A DNA stretch of 64,000 nucleotides from Chitinophaga sp. YR627 (GTDB lineage: Bacteria; Bacteroidota; Bacteroidia; Chitinophagales; Chitinophagaceae): assembly GCF_900114995.1 (NCBI RefSeq), contig NZ_FOUX01000004.1:62001-126000 (forward strand), read 5' to 3'. Positions 44,510-52,510 of this stretch are shown piece by piece. A program made the translations under genes and the position numbers. The notes under the pieces were generated by a model. It was not told the DNA's origin. It saw only the letters and a program-made list of their open reading frames with translations, and ran no database searches. Numbering within the stretch: the stretch's first letter is position 1; each line of letters starts with the position of its first letter.

Positions 44510-45139
44510 ATGTCAACTATTACAGCCGATACCGCCACATCTCTTCAGCTTCCTGTCATGGAACGTTTCTATACCCTTCAGGGGGAAGGTAACTACCAGG
44601 GACAGGCCGCTTATTTCATCCGCCTCGGCGGGTGCGATGTAGGCTGTCACTGGTGTGACGTGAAAGAAAGCTGGGACGCTTCCCGTCACCCGCTTGTCGC
44701 TATCAGCGAACTCGTGAGCGATGCTGCTGCACATCCGGGACGTATTGCCGTTATCACCGGTGGTGAACCCCTGATGCATAATCTCGATGCATTGACCGAT
44801 GCGCTGCATGCAGAAGGCTTCCGTACACATATGGAAACCTCCGGCTCCTCTCCACTCAGTGGACACTGGGACTGGATCACCCTGTCTCCCAAAAAATTCA
44901 AAGCTCCGCTGCCTGAAATATGTTACGTTGCGCACGAGCTGAAAGTCGTGATATTCAATAAAAGTGATTTTGCCTGGGCAGAAAAGTATGCCGCACTGGC
45001 TGGCCCGCATTGTAAACTATACCTCCAGACTGAATGGGATAAGTCCGCTCAGATCATGCCACTTATTATCGATTACATCAAGGAAAATCCAAAGTGGCAG
45101 CTTTCTCTGCAAACGCACAAATACATCAATGTTCCCTAA
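44510..45139 (+). CDS. queE: 7-carboxy-7-deazaguanine synthase QueE (radical SAM)
   Basis: A 209-residue radical SAM enzyme that converts 6-carboxy-tetrahydropterin to 7-carboxy-7-deazaguanine in queuosine synthesis. The iron-sulfur motif C-x3-C-x2-C is at Cys42, Cys46 and Cys49 (GGCDVGCHWCD), following the typical QGEGNYQGQAAYFIRLGG. GGEP (ITGGEPLM) is present too. tgt of the same pathway lies about 13 kb away at 30143. It starts directly after its -7 box. Confidence 0.92.
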   Translation: MSTITADTATSLQLPVMERFYTLQGEGNYQGQAAYFIRLGGCDVGCHWCDVKESWDASRHPLVAISELVSDAAAHPGRIAVITGGEPLMHNLDALTDALHAEGFRTHMETSGSSPLSGHWDWITLSPKKFKAPLPEICYVAHELKVVIFNKSDFAWAEKYAALAGPHCKLYLQTEWDKSAQIMPLIIDYIKENPKWQLSLQTHKYINVP

Positions 45140-45169
45140 GAACCACATCCATACATCATTTTAACACAT

Positions 45170-45177
45170 TACATTTG
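45170..45177 (+). promoter_or_regulatory. -7 box of PorE-like gene
   Basis: TACATTTG matches TAnnTTTG, 40 nt before the ATG at 45218. Confidence 0.65.
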
Positions 45178-45217
45178 TGCTTTTTTTCATATATTGGCGC
45201 TCAAGCCAATCTAAGTT

Positions 45218-47113
45218 ATGATGAGAGTCCTCTTATTGATATGCTGTTGCTTAGTGTTAGGCCTGGAAATGAATGCCCAGGTAATAACCTATGACAATGC
45301 GAAGAAAAAAGCACAGAAAAGTTTTGACGATGCTCAGATGGCCGTAAGGGAATATCGTATGCTGGATGCCATTGATCTCCTGAAAGACGCTGTAAGACAG
45401 GAACCCGGTTTTACAGATGCTTATGGACAAATGGTGATCACTTACGTAGAGCTGAAAAAGTATAAGGAAGCAATCATTAATTTCGAGACCCTTAAAAGCC
45501 TGGACAGCCCTTCTATCAGACCTGCCCTGCTGGCTTATTCCAAAGCACTGGCAGGAGAAGGACGTTTCGCTGATGCCCTGAACGCTGTTACCATCTATAG
45601 TCAGACCGGTAAGACAAGAAGTGAGAAGGCTGAAGCGCTGATCAGGACCTATACTTTTGCCGCAAAAGCAGCAGCCAAACCAGTTCCCTTCAAACCAAAG
45701 AATCTGGGCGATAGCATCAACAGTAAAGACCCTGAATATTTTCCTTCGCTCACCATTGACGGTCGTATGCTCGTTTTTACACGCCGTGTAAACAGCAAAA
45801 ACGAAGATTTCTATGTGTCCGAAAGAGATGATAGCCTCGGCTGGATGCCGGCTTACAGTATCGGCGCACCTGTCAACTCCGCCAATAATGAAGGCGCACA
45901 GAACGTCTCCCTGGATGGTAACATGCTGGTATACACCGGTTGCGACTTCCCCGGCGGCAGAGGAAGCTGTGATATTTACTTTACGATCCGTACAGAAGAA
46001 GGCTTATGGGTAGATCCGATGAACCTGGGTTCTCCTATTAATACCCGCGCCTGGGAATCACAGCCAAGTCTATCCGCAGATAAACAGACACTTTACTTTG
46101 CCCGTGAAACACAGGACGCTGGTTCTGATATCTTCATGAGTAAAATGCAGCCTAATGGCAGATGGGGTTATCCGGAAAGACTCGATTCCAATATCAATAC
46201 AACCGGACGTGAAGCAACACCTTTCATACATCCTGACAATCAGACCCTCTATTTCTCTTCCAACGGACATCAGGGTTTTGGAGATATGGACATCTTTGTA
46301 TCCCGCCGTCAGCCTGATGGTAGCTGGGGACCGGCTGTTAATTTAGGTTATCCTATCAATACGGCTGACGAAGATGCAAGTCTGATCGTAGCTGCTGATG
46401 GTAAAACAGCCTATTTTGCTTCCGACAGATCTGACAGCCGTGGACAACTGGATCTCTACAGCTTCGAACTGTATCCGGAAGTACGACCATTGAAAACACT
46501 CTACGTAAGTGGATTTGTTTATGATGCTAAAACCCAGAAACGCCTGGTCGCCAATATCGAAACGTATGACCTGGCAACAGGACAGGTAGCAGCGACGATC
46601 CGCACCGATAAAGTAGGTAACTTCATGGCGCCATTGCCAACCGGAAAAGATTATGCATTCAGCGTAAACCGCAAAGGCTATCTGTTCTACTCCGATAATT
46701 TTTCACTGAAAAATGTTTCTCCTGATTCATCATTCTACAGAGAGATCGCTTTACAGCCACTTGATACAAGCGCTGTACTTGTACTACATAACATCTTCTT
46801 CGATACCAGACAGTTCACGCTCAAAACAGGTTCTGAACTGGAGCTGAACAGACTTGTTGCATTGCTCAGAGAAAATCCGACTGTAACAATTGAGATCAGC
46901 GGTCACACCGATAACATCGGTAATACCAAAGACAACGTGTTACTGTCTGAACGTCGTGCACAGGCGGTTGTGAAATACCTGGTAGATAAAGGTATTCCTG
47001 CTGCAAGATTACAAGCTAAAGGTTATGGAGAAACCAAACCTGTGGCGGATAATATGACAGCTGCTGGAAGAGCGGAAAACAGGAGAACCGAGCTGAAAAT
47101 TCTTACTTTATAA
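45218..47113 (+). CDS. PorE-like T9SS-associated protein: TPR, PD40 propeller, OmpA domain
   Basis: A 631-residue exported protein with signal peptide (about 1-20), TPR-like helical repeats (about 25-140), a WD40/PD40 beta-propeller (about 160-420, with repeats such as YFPSLTIDGRMLVFTRR and QPSLSADKQTLYFA), a carboxypeptidase-regulatory-like domain (about 425-505), and a C-terminal OmpA domain (about 520-631, with ISGHTDNIGNTKDNVLLSERRAQAV) that binds peptidoglycan. This order matches PorE, a T9SS envelope anchor described in Porphyromonas, but paralogues of this architecture are numerous in Bacteroidota, so orthology is not proven. It ends before the large bidirectional terminator. Confidence 0.83.
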   Translation: MMRVLLLICCCLVLGLEMNAQVITYDNAKKKAQKSFDDAQMAVREYRMLDAIDLLKDAVRQEPGFTDAYGQMVITYVELKKYKEAIINFETLKSLDSPSIRPALLAYSKALAGEGRFADALNAVTIYSQTGKTRSEKAEALIRTYTFAAKAAAKPVPFKPKNLGDSINSKDPEYFPSLTIDGRMLVFTRRVNSKNEDFYVSERDDSLGWMPAYSIGAPVNSANNEGAQNVSLDGNMLVYTGCDFPGGRGSCDIYFTIRTEEGLWVDPMNLGSPINTRAWESQPSLSADKQTLYFARETQDAGSDIFMSKMQPNGRWGYPERLDSNINTTGREATPFIHPDNQTLYFSSNGHQGFGDMDIFVSRRQPDGSWGPAVNLGYPINTADEDASLIVAADGKTAYFASDRSDSRGQLDLYSFELYPEVRPLKTLYVSGFVYDAKTQKRLVANIETYDLATGQVAATIRTDKVGNFMAPLPTGKDYAFSVNRKGYLFYSDNFSLKNVSPDSSFYREIALQPLDTSAVLVLHNIFFDTRQFTLKTGSELELNRLVALLRENPTVTIEISGHTDNIGNTKDNVLLSERRAQAVVKYLVDKGIPAARLQAKGYGETKPVADNMTAAGRAENRRTELKILTL

Positions 47114-47188
47114 GCATTACAAACAGGAATCAGGAATTTGTATTGTTACTTCCTGTTACTGAAAATATTGACTGATCAATCTTAAGAC

Positions 47189-47246
47189 TTTCACATAAAA
47201 AGAACGGCGCTTCAAATCACTGAAGCGCCGTTCTTTTTATGTGAAA
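47189..47246. terminator. Large bidirectional terminator between convergent genes
   Basis: 26-bp perfect arms (47189-47214 and 47221-47246) around a 6-nt loop; each arm includes a run of five A or T. Serves the PorE-like gene (+) and the phosphatase gene (-). Confidence 0.9.
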
Positions 47247-47284
47247 ATGCTACTAATAATAATCCCAATTACGTCAGATCAATC

Positions 47285-47324
47285 TCCGCTGCATGCCAAC
47301 TCCTGATACCATAATGCTTAATTG
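47285..47324 (-). repeat. Bipartite 40-nt motif, copy 2 (3' end of phosphatase gene)
   Basis: Same two blocks as at 14974-15013: TCCGCTGCATGCCAA (47285-47299), 14-nt spacer, ATGCTTAATTG (47314-47324). It follows the stop codon of the phosphatase gene and contains a second in-frame stop 9 bp later. Confidence 0.6.
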
Positions 47325-47326
47325 TC

Positions 47327-48145
47327 TTAATAGTCTTTCAGCTGCTTCTTCAACAAAGAATCCATCTCTCCTGCCCTACGCTTATAATTATACTCAAACA
47401 TCGCAGGTAACCAGTCGCCATACATCGGATTGGGCAATACAATAAATCTGTTACCAAAATCAGCAGCGGATTGTTGCGTTAATGCGGTGCGTTTATCCAC
47501 AGGTTGTTTATCAAACATCTCTGAAAAGTCGCCCAGATTATCTCCCATCAGCAATATGATCTGATGTGTTTTTGCGACCTGCGCACGACGGCTTTCCTTT
47601 CCTGATCCTGTAGTTTTCAACAACAGGTGTTCATTATCTGCATCGGGAAAGTGCCAGCGTTGGAGATTCTGTAAAGTGACATTACGTTCCGTCTCCGCAC
47701 GGTTACTGATATAAAACACGTGTACCCCTTTAGCAGCTGCATATTGCAGAAAAGACAATGCACCAGGCACGGTATCAGCGCTTGCTTTTGCGGTCCATTC
47801 TGCCCATGTTTTCTCTGAATAGCCTTGTCCTTGCAATGATGTGTGTACGGTATACGGACTGTTATCCAACACGGTTTCATCAATATCCGTTACGATAGCC
47901 AGCGGCTGTGAGACCGACTGTGACAGACTTTCATCCAACCGTACTCTCGCGATATTATATGCCTGAAAACACAGGGCTTTATACTCTGATGATCTTTGTT
48001 GCCACAAAGCGGCCCACGCAGGACCATAAGGTTGTAATACAGTAGCCGGTGCAGCAGGTGTAGTAGCAACAGGCGACTGTGTCGTCTTGCAGGCGATCAT
48101 ACCGGCAAAGAATACACATGTGAGTAAAATATTTTTGTGTTGCAT
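47327..48145 (-). CDS. HAD acid phosphatase / 5'-nucleotidase, lipoprotein e(P4) family
   Basis: A 272-residue lipoprotein of the class C acid phosphatase (e(P4)) group, which removes phosphate from nucleotides at the outer membrane. A lipobox is visible (GMIACK, lipidated Cys about residue 19), followed by a Pro/Ala/Thr spacer. The HAD motif I is DIDETVLDNSP; the motif III/IV-like segment is LLMGDNLGDFSEMF. Start 48145 gives a normal lipoprotein signal; longer frames upstream overlap dprA leader DNA. It diverges from dprA and converges with the PorE-like gene. Confidence 0.87.
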   Translation of the reverse strand: MQHKNILLTCVFFAGMIACKTTQSPVATTPAAPATVLQPYGPAWAALWQQRSSEYKALCFQAYNIARVRLDESLSQSVSQPLAIVTDIDETVLDNSPYTVHTSLQGQGYSEKTWAEWTAKASADTVPGALSFLQYAAAKGVHVFYISNRAETERNVTLQNLQRWHFPDADNEHLLLKTTGSGKESRRAQVAKTHQIILLMGDNLGDFSEMFDKQPVDKRTALTQQSAADFGNRFIVLPNPMYGDWLPAMFEYNYKRRAGEMDSLLKKQLKDY

Positions 48146-48200
48146 GGGAGTAATGAGAAGATGTTTTAACTTAGATATGTTAACCGCAAAAATAAGCAAT

Positions 48201-49313
48201 ATGCAGGAGGAATTACGCCACCAGATTGCACTTACACAAATTCCGCAAATAGGAGATATTGTCGCAAAAAAATTATTGGCACATTTCGGTTCAGCCAGCG
48301 ACGTACTGAACGCTTCCAGAAAAGAACTCAGCAATATTCCTGATATCGGCACTGTCAGAGCAGATGCGATCTTTCAGTTTCGTGATTACAGAAGAGCTGA
48401 TAAGGAAATTGAGTTCCTGGAAAAAAACGACATACAGGCACTCTTCTACACAAGTACAAATTATCCACAACGACTGCGTCACTGTGCAGACAGTCCTGTA
48501 ATGCTTTACTATAAAGGCACTACAAATCTGAATGCAGCCAGGATCGTCAGTATTGTCGGTACCCGTGCACCGGGAGAATATGGCAAAAACATGTGTGCAG
48601 AACTGGTGGAAGCACTCACCGTACACAATGTTGTAATCGTCAGCGGTATGGCTTATGGTATTGATATCATCGCACACAAACGTGCCGTACAACAGCGAAT
48701 TCCGACAATAGGTGTATTAGCGCATGGATTGGATCGTATCTATCCACAGCAGCATAGAAGTACAGCATTAGAGATGATCGATAACGGTGGACTGCTCACT
48801 GAATTCCTCAGTCATACACAGCCAGATAAACAGCATTTCCCGATGCGGAACCGTATCGTAGCTGGCATTGCAGATGCAACGATCGTTATTGAAAGCGGTA
48901 CGCAGGGAGGCTCGATGATCACTGCGGATATTGCGAACAGTTACAACAGGGATGTCTTTGCCATTCCCGGCCGCGCCAATGATCCGCACTCCGCTGGTTG
49001 CAATGAACTGATCAGAACCAACAAGGCTATGCTGATCACAAACGCCACTGATTTCCTGCAAACAATGGGATGGTATGCTGACAATACCCCATCTGCCGTA
49101 AAGTTCAATCCGCAGAAAGAATTATTCATCACACTCGATGATGCAGAACAACATATTGTTACGCTCTTCAGCGGCGATACAGAAAAACATATTGATGAAC
49201 TACGCAGAGAAAGTCATCTTCCCGGCAGTCAGGTAAATTCACTGGTACTAAAACTTGAAATGCGGCATATATTAAAAAGCCTGCCCGGACAGAAATACCA
49301 GCTGGTCAATTGA
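48201..49313 (+). CDS. dprA: DNA-processing protein DprA
   Basis: A 370-residue DprA, which binds incoming single-stranded DNA and loads RecA during natural transformation. A helix-hairpin-helix-like N terminus (about 1-65, QIGDIVAKKLLAHFGSAS, IPDIGTVRADAI) precedes the Rossmann-like DprA core: SIVGTRAPGEYG, VSGMAYGIDIIAH, GVLAHGLDRIYP, ESGTQGGSMITAD, FAIPGRANDPHSAGCNELIR. A C-terminal winged helix-like DprA/DML1 domain is likely (about 310-370). Start chosen at 48201; 48177 is possible. The gene-free repeat region follows. Confidence 0.93.
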   Translation: MQEELRHQIALTQIPQIGDIVAKKLLAHFGSASDVLNASRKELSNIPDIGTVRADAIFQFRDYRRADKEIEFLEKNDIQALFYTSTNYPQRLRHCADSPVMLYYKGTTNLNAARIVSIVGTRAPGEYGKNMCAELVEALTVHNVVIVSGMAYGIDIIAHKRAVQQRIPTIGVLAHGLDRIYPQQHRSTALEMIDNGGLLTEFLSHTQPDKQHFPMRNRIVAGIADATIVIESGTQGGSMITADIANSYNRDVFAIPGRANDPHSAGCNELIRTNKAMLITNATDFLQTMGWYADNTPSAVKFNPQKELFITLDDAEQHIVTLFSGDTEKHIDELRRESHLPGSQVNSLVLKLEMRHILKSLPGQKYQLVN

Positions 49314-49377
49314 CACAGACCAATTGATACCAGCATTCAAAAACAACTCCCCTTGTATTCACTTTAATTTAATATCT

Positions 49378-49460
49378 GGAGAAACACCATATCTCCGGAA
49401 TGAAAAAGCTTTGCCCTCTGAAATCACAGCATATCCCCCAACCTGTAACTCACCACCACC
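49378..49460. repeat. Degenerate partial copy at left edge of the 208-bp array
   Basis: This stretch matches the start (GAAACAC), then skips most of a unit and matches the tail (CTCTGAAATCACAGCATATCCCCC versus the unit's CATCTGAAACCGCAGCGTATCC, aligned with mismatches). It also contains AATGAAAAAGCTTT (49399-49412), repeated exactly at 50310-50323. Confidence 0.55.
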
Positions 49461-50290
49461 CTACAACCCAAAAGAAACACAGGAATAAAGCGCAGGATTT
49501 CAGATGCTAAAGCGGACCTTCGCCCGTCCCATGCAAAAAGCTAAAGCCCAACCAAAGCTCCAACCCCCAGCCCAACAACAACAGCAAAATCAACATCCTT
49601 AACGGGCACCAGTCCGCGACACCATCTGAAACCGCAGCGTATCCCCTGCCAATAACTCACCACCACCCTACAACCCAAAAGAAACACAGGAATAAAGCGC
49701 AGGATTTCAGATGCTAAAGCGGACCTTCGCCCGTCCCATGCAAAAAGCTAAAGCCCAACCAAAGCTCCAACCCCCAGCCCAACAACAACAGCAAAATCAA
49801 CATCCTTAACGGGCACCAGTCCGCGACACCATCTGAAACCGCAGCGTATCCCCCTGTCTACAACCCACCACCACCCTACAACCCAAAAGAAACACAGAAA
49901 TAAAGCGCAGGATTTCAGATGGTAAAGCGGACCTTCGCCCGTCCCATGCAAAAAGCTACAGCCCAACCAAGGCACCAACCCCCAGCCCAACAACAACAAC
50001 AAAATCAACATCCTTAACGGGCACCAGTCCGCGACACCATCTGAAACCGCAGCGTATCCCCCTGTCTACAACCCACCACCACCCTACAACCCAAAAGAAA
50101 CACAGGAATAAAGCGCAGGATTTCAGATGCTAAAGCGGACCTCAGCCCGTCCCATGCAAAAAGCTACAGCCCAACCAAGGCCCCAACCCTCAGCCAAAAA
50201 ACAACAGCAAAATCAACATCCTTAACGGGCGCCAGTCCGCGACACCATCTGAAACCGCAGCGTATCCCCCTGTCTACAACCCACCACAAC
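49461..50290. repeat. Tandem array of four 207-208 bp units
   Basis: Four head-to-tail units start with CTACAACCC at 49461, 49668, 49876 and 50084 (lengths 207, 208, 208, 207), followed by a partial fifth copy at 50291-50310. Units 1 and 2 are nearly identical; 3 and 4 carry scattered substitutions. The plus strand is rich in C and A. Each unit contains inverted blocks TTTCAGATG/CATCTGAAA, GCGGAC/GTCCGC and GCCCGT/ACGGGC that nest into one long hairpin with a 74-nt apical loop, and a 32-codon ORF (49504-49602 in unit 1). No transposase or coding frame runs across units. Confidence 0.93.
49504..49602 (+). CDS. Candidate 32-aa ORF of repeat unit 1 (also 49711, 49919, 50127)
   Basis: ATG to TAA, 33 codons, preceded by AGGA 6 nt before the ATG. 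Equivalent ORFs without any indel lie at 49711-49809, 49919-50017 and 50127-50225. The N-terminal half is basic (MLKRTFARPMQKAKAQ), the C-terminal half is Gln/Pro-rich. Translation is unproven: most differences between copies change amino acids, and A/C-rich DNA seldom contains stop codons, so the ORF could be incidental. Confidence 0.3.
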   Translation: MLKRTFARPMQKAKAQPKLQPPAQQQQQNQHP

Positions 50291-50452
50291 CTACAACCCA
50301 AAAGAAACAAATGAAAAAGCTTTCAAGACGACAGGAAACCATCATAACGCTCAGATATACATCCGCTATTCGTAAAAAAACTGCCAAAAAAACCTATACC
50401 ATTGTATATCAACACAATAAACACACTCCCCGGACAATTCTCCGTATTATCT

Positions 50453-50530
50453 CCTTATTACACCGACATTACGCCGCTAAAGCTTCGTTCATGAACGAAC
50501 AGATAACGGCTTAATACCGGTGTAATAAGG
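50453..50530. repeat. Nested palindromic element upstream of guaB
   Basis: Outer 13-bp perfect inverted repeat CCTTATTACACCG (50453-50465) and CGGTGTAATAAGG (50518-50530), a middle GCCG/CGGC pair (50473-50476, 50507-50510), and an inner 16-bp palindrome TTCGTTCATGAACGAA (50484-50499). Some AT-rich DNA without genes follows up to the guaB promoter. Confidence 0.65.
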
Positions 50531-50695
50531 GCATAATCGAAGAAACCCTTGATTTTAACGAAGAGGAAACCAACCACGGTTAACCAACAATTAACAATAC
50601 GATCCAACCCTGCCATTCACCGCACTTCCACTCAAAGAGAACATCGTTAATCACATTCCTTTGCAGCAACATTTTTCTATTTCCTTAAATAGCCG

Positions 50696-50703
50696 TACAT
50701 TTG
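50696..50703 (+). promoter_or_regulatory. -7 box of guaB
   Basis: TACATTTG matches TAnnTTTG, 36 nt before the ATG at 50740. Confidence 0.65.
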
Positions 50704-50739
50704 CGTGCAATTATTTAATAACTGACAAATAGTTGCAAC

Positions 50740-52215
50740 ATGCCTGCCGGAAAATCAAAACCGAAATTTGTAGAGGACGGACTTACCTTTGATGACGTAC
50801 TCCTGGTTCCAGCCTACTCTGAGGTGCTTCCCAGAGACGTAAACATCTCAACGCAACTTACCAAAAACATACGCCTTAACATACCGATGGTCTCCGCGGC
50901 CATGGATACTGTTACTGAAGCTAACCTGGCCATTTCACTGGCTCGTCAGGGTGGCATTGGTATTCTGCATAAAAATATGAGCATTGAGAAACAGGCAGAA
51001 CTGGTGAGAAAAGTAAAGCGCAGTGAAAACGGCCTTATTCTCGATCCGGTTACCCTGCACGCCAATGCGACAATAGGAGAAGCACTCCGCCTGATGAAAG
51101 AAAATAGCATCGGTGGTATTCCCATTGTGGATGAGAACAACAGCAAACTGGTTGGTATCCTCACTAACCGCGACCTGCGTTTCGAAAGAAATCACAAACG
51201 CCTGGTTAGCGAAGTAATGACTTCTGAAAACCTGATCACTGCCCCTGAAGGTACCGACCTGAAGAAAGCAGAAAAGATCCTTCAGCAGAATAAAATTGAG
51301 AAACTGCCTGTAGTTGCCAAAAATGGTAAACTGGTAGGACTCATTACTTACAGAGACATTTTACAGGTATCCAACTACCCTAACGCAGTAAAAGACGCCT
51401 ATGGCCGTCTGCTGGTAGGTGCGGCACTGGGTATCACACCGGATGTTCTCGACAGAGCACAGGCCCTGATCAATGTAGGTGTAGATGTGGTTTGTCTGGA
51501 TAGCTCACATGGTCACTCCATTGCGGTTATCAACAGCCTGAAGAAACTGAAAAAAACATTCCCTAAACTGGAAGTGATCGCTGGTAACGTAGCGACAGGC
51601 GAAGGTGCAGCAGCACTGGCTGCCGCTGGCGCTGACGCAGTAAAAGTAGGTGTAGGACCAGGTTCTATCTGTACAACCCGCGTTGTTACAGGTGCAGGTT
51701 TCCCTCAGCTGTCCGCTGTATTGCTGGCTGCTGAAGCACTGAAGAAAACGGGTGTTCCTGTGATCGCTGATGGTGGTATCCGTTATACAGGTGATATGGT
51801 GAAAGCCCTGGCAGCAGGCGCTTCCTCTATCATGGCTGGTTCTATCTTCGCTGGTGTGGAAGAAAGCCCTGGAGAAACAATCATTTACGAAGGACGTAAA
51901 TTTAAGTCTTATCGTGGTATGGGTTCTCTGGAAGCGATGGTAGAAGGTAGTAAAGATCGCTACTTCCAGGAAGAAGATGATATCAAGAAACTGGTACCGG
52001 AAGGTATCGTTGGCCGTGTTCCTTACAAAGGCTTACTGTCTGAAGTGATTCAGCAGTTCGTTGGTGGTCTGCGTGCAGGTATGGGACTTACCGGTTCTAA
52101 AGATATCAAGACGCTGCAGGCGGCACAGTTCATCAAGATCTCTCCTGCTACCGTAAAAGAAAACCACCCGCACGATGTGGTGATCACAAAAGAAGCACCG
52201 AACTACAGCAAATAA
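50740..52215 (+). CDS. guaB: IMP dehydrogenase
   Basis: A 491-residue IMP dehydrogenase that oxidises IMP to XMP with NAD, committing purines to GMP. The N-terminal barrel half (about 1-95) is followed by two CBS domains (about 97-215) and the rest of the barrel, with the catalytic loop VGPGSICTTRVV (Cys about residue 308), ADGGIRYTGDMVKALAAGA, and GSLEAM. Length is full. Its own promoter lies after the gene-free repeat zone, and a clear terminator follows at 52344-52376. Confidence 0.96.
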   Translation: MPAGKSKPKFVEDGLTFDDVLLVPAYSEVLPRDVNISTQLTKNIRLNIPMVSAAMDTVTEANLAISLARQGGIGILHKNMSIEKQAELVRKVKRSENGLILDPVTLHANATIGEALRLMKENSIGGIPIVDENNSKLVGILTNRDLRFERNHKRLVSEVMTSENLITAPEGTDLKKAEKILQQNKIEKLPVVAKNGKLVGLITYRDILQVSNYPNAVKDAYGRLLVGAALGITPDVLDRAQALINVGVDVVCLDSSHGHSIAVINSLKKLKKTFPKLEVIAGNVATGEGAAALAAAGADAVKVGVGPGSICTTRVVTGAGFPQLSAVLLAAEALKKTGVPVIADGGIRYTGDMVKALAAGASSIMAGSIFAGVEESPGETIIYEGRKFKSYRGMGSLEAMVEGSKDRYFQEEDDIKKLVPEGIVGRVPYKGLLSEVIQQFVGGLRAGMGLTGSKDIKTLQAAQFIKISPATVKENHPHDVVITKEAPNYSK

Positions 52216-52250
52216 TCTTTCGCTGACAACTGATGGTGAACGGACAATAA

Positions 52251-52276
52251 TAATGTGCTGAAATAATGTGCTGAAG
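52251..52276. repeat. 13-bp tandem duplication downstream of guaB
   Basis: TAATGTGCTGAAA at 52251-52263 is followed directly by TAATGTGCTGAAG at 52264-52276. A small duplication in noncoding DNA; no function seen. Confidence 0.6.
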
Positions 52277-52343
52277 TGATTGATGTGTGATAATATACAG
52301 TTGACAGATAATTGACGATTGACCATCGCAGTTCACAATAATG

Positions 52344-52385
52344 ATAAAGCCTCCTGACTTGAGCAGGAGGCTTTATTATTATTTA
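52344..52385 (+). terminator. Rho-independent terminator after guaB
   Basis: Perfect 13-bp stem ATAAAGCCTCCTG (52344-52356) and CAGGAGGCTTTAT (52364-52376), 7-nt loop, followed by TATTATTATTT. Confidence 0.88.
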
Positions 52386-52510
52386 ATAATTTATTTGCCC
52401 GAGTACTTTTATATTCGCTCTTTCCCGACCTGTCAAGCAGGCGATCAGACAACAATAACTATGGTCATCCATGCACCTGCATAGAGGTCCGCTCACAAAA
52501 CAACTCGACT

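Noticed and set aside
49748..50011. 87-codon minus-strand ORF across repeat units
   Set aside because: Spans a unit boundary, is extremely Gly/Trp/Leu/Val-rich from G/T-rich DNA, and the 208-bp period breaks the frame in the next unit.
49461..50290. CRISPR array
   Set aside because: Units are 208 bp long and nearly identical throughout; no short direct repeats with variable spacers and no cas genes nearby.
50311..50514. 67-codon plus-strand ORF after the array
   Set aside because: Starts in the flanking 14-bp repeat and runs into the palindromic element; lysine-rich from AT-rich DNA, no domain or promoter.
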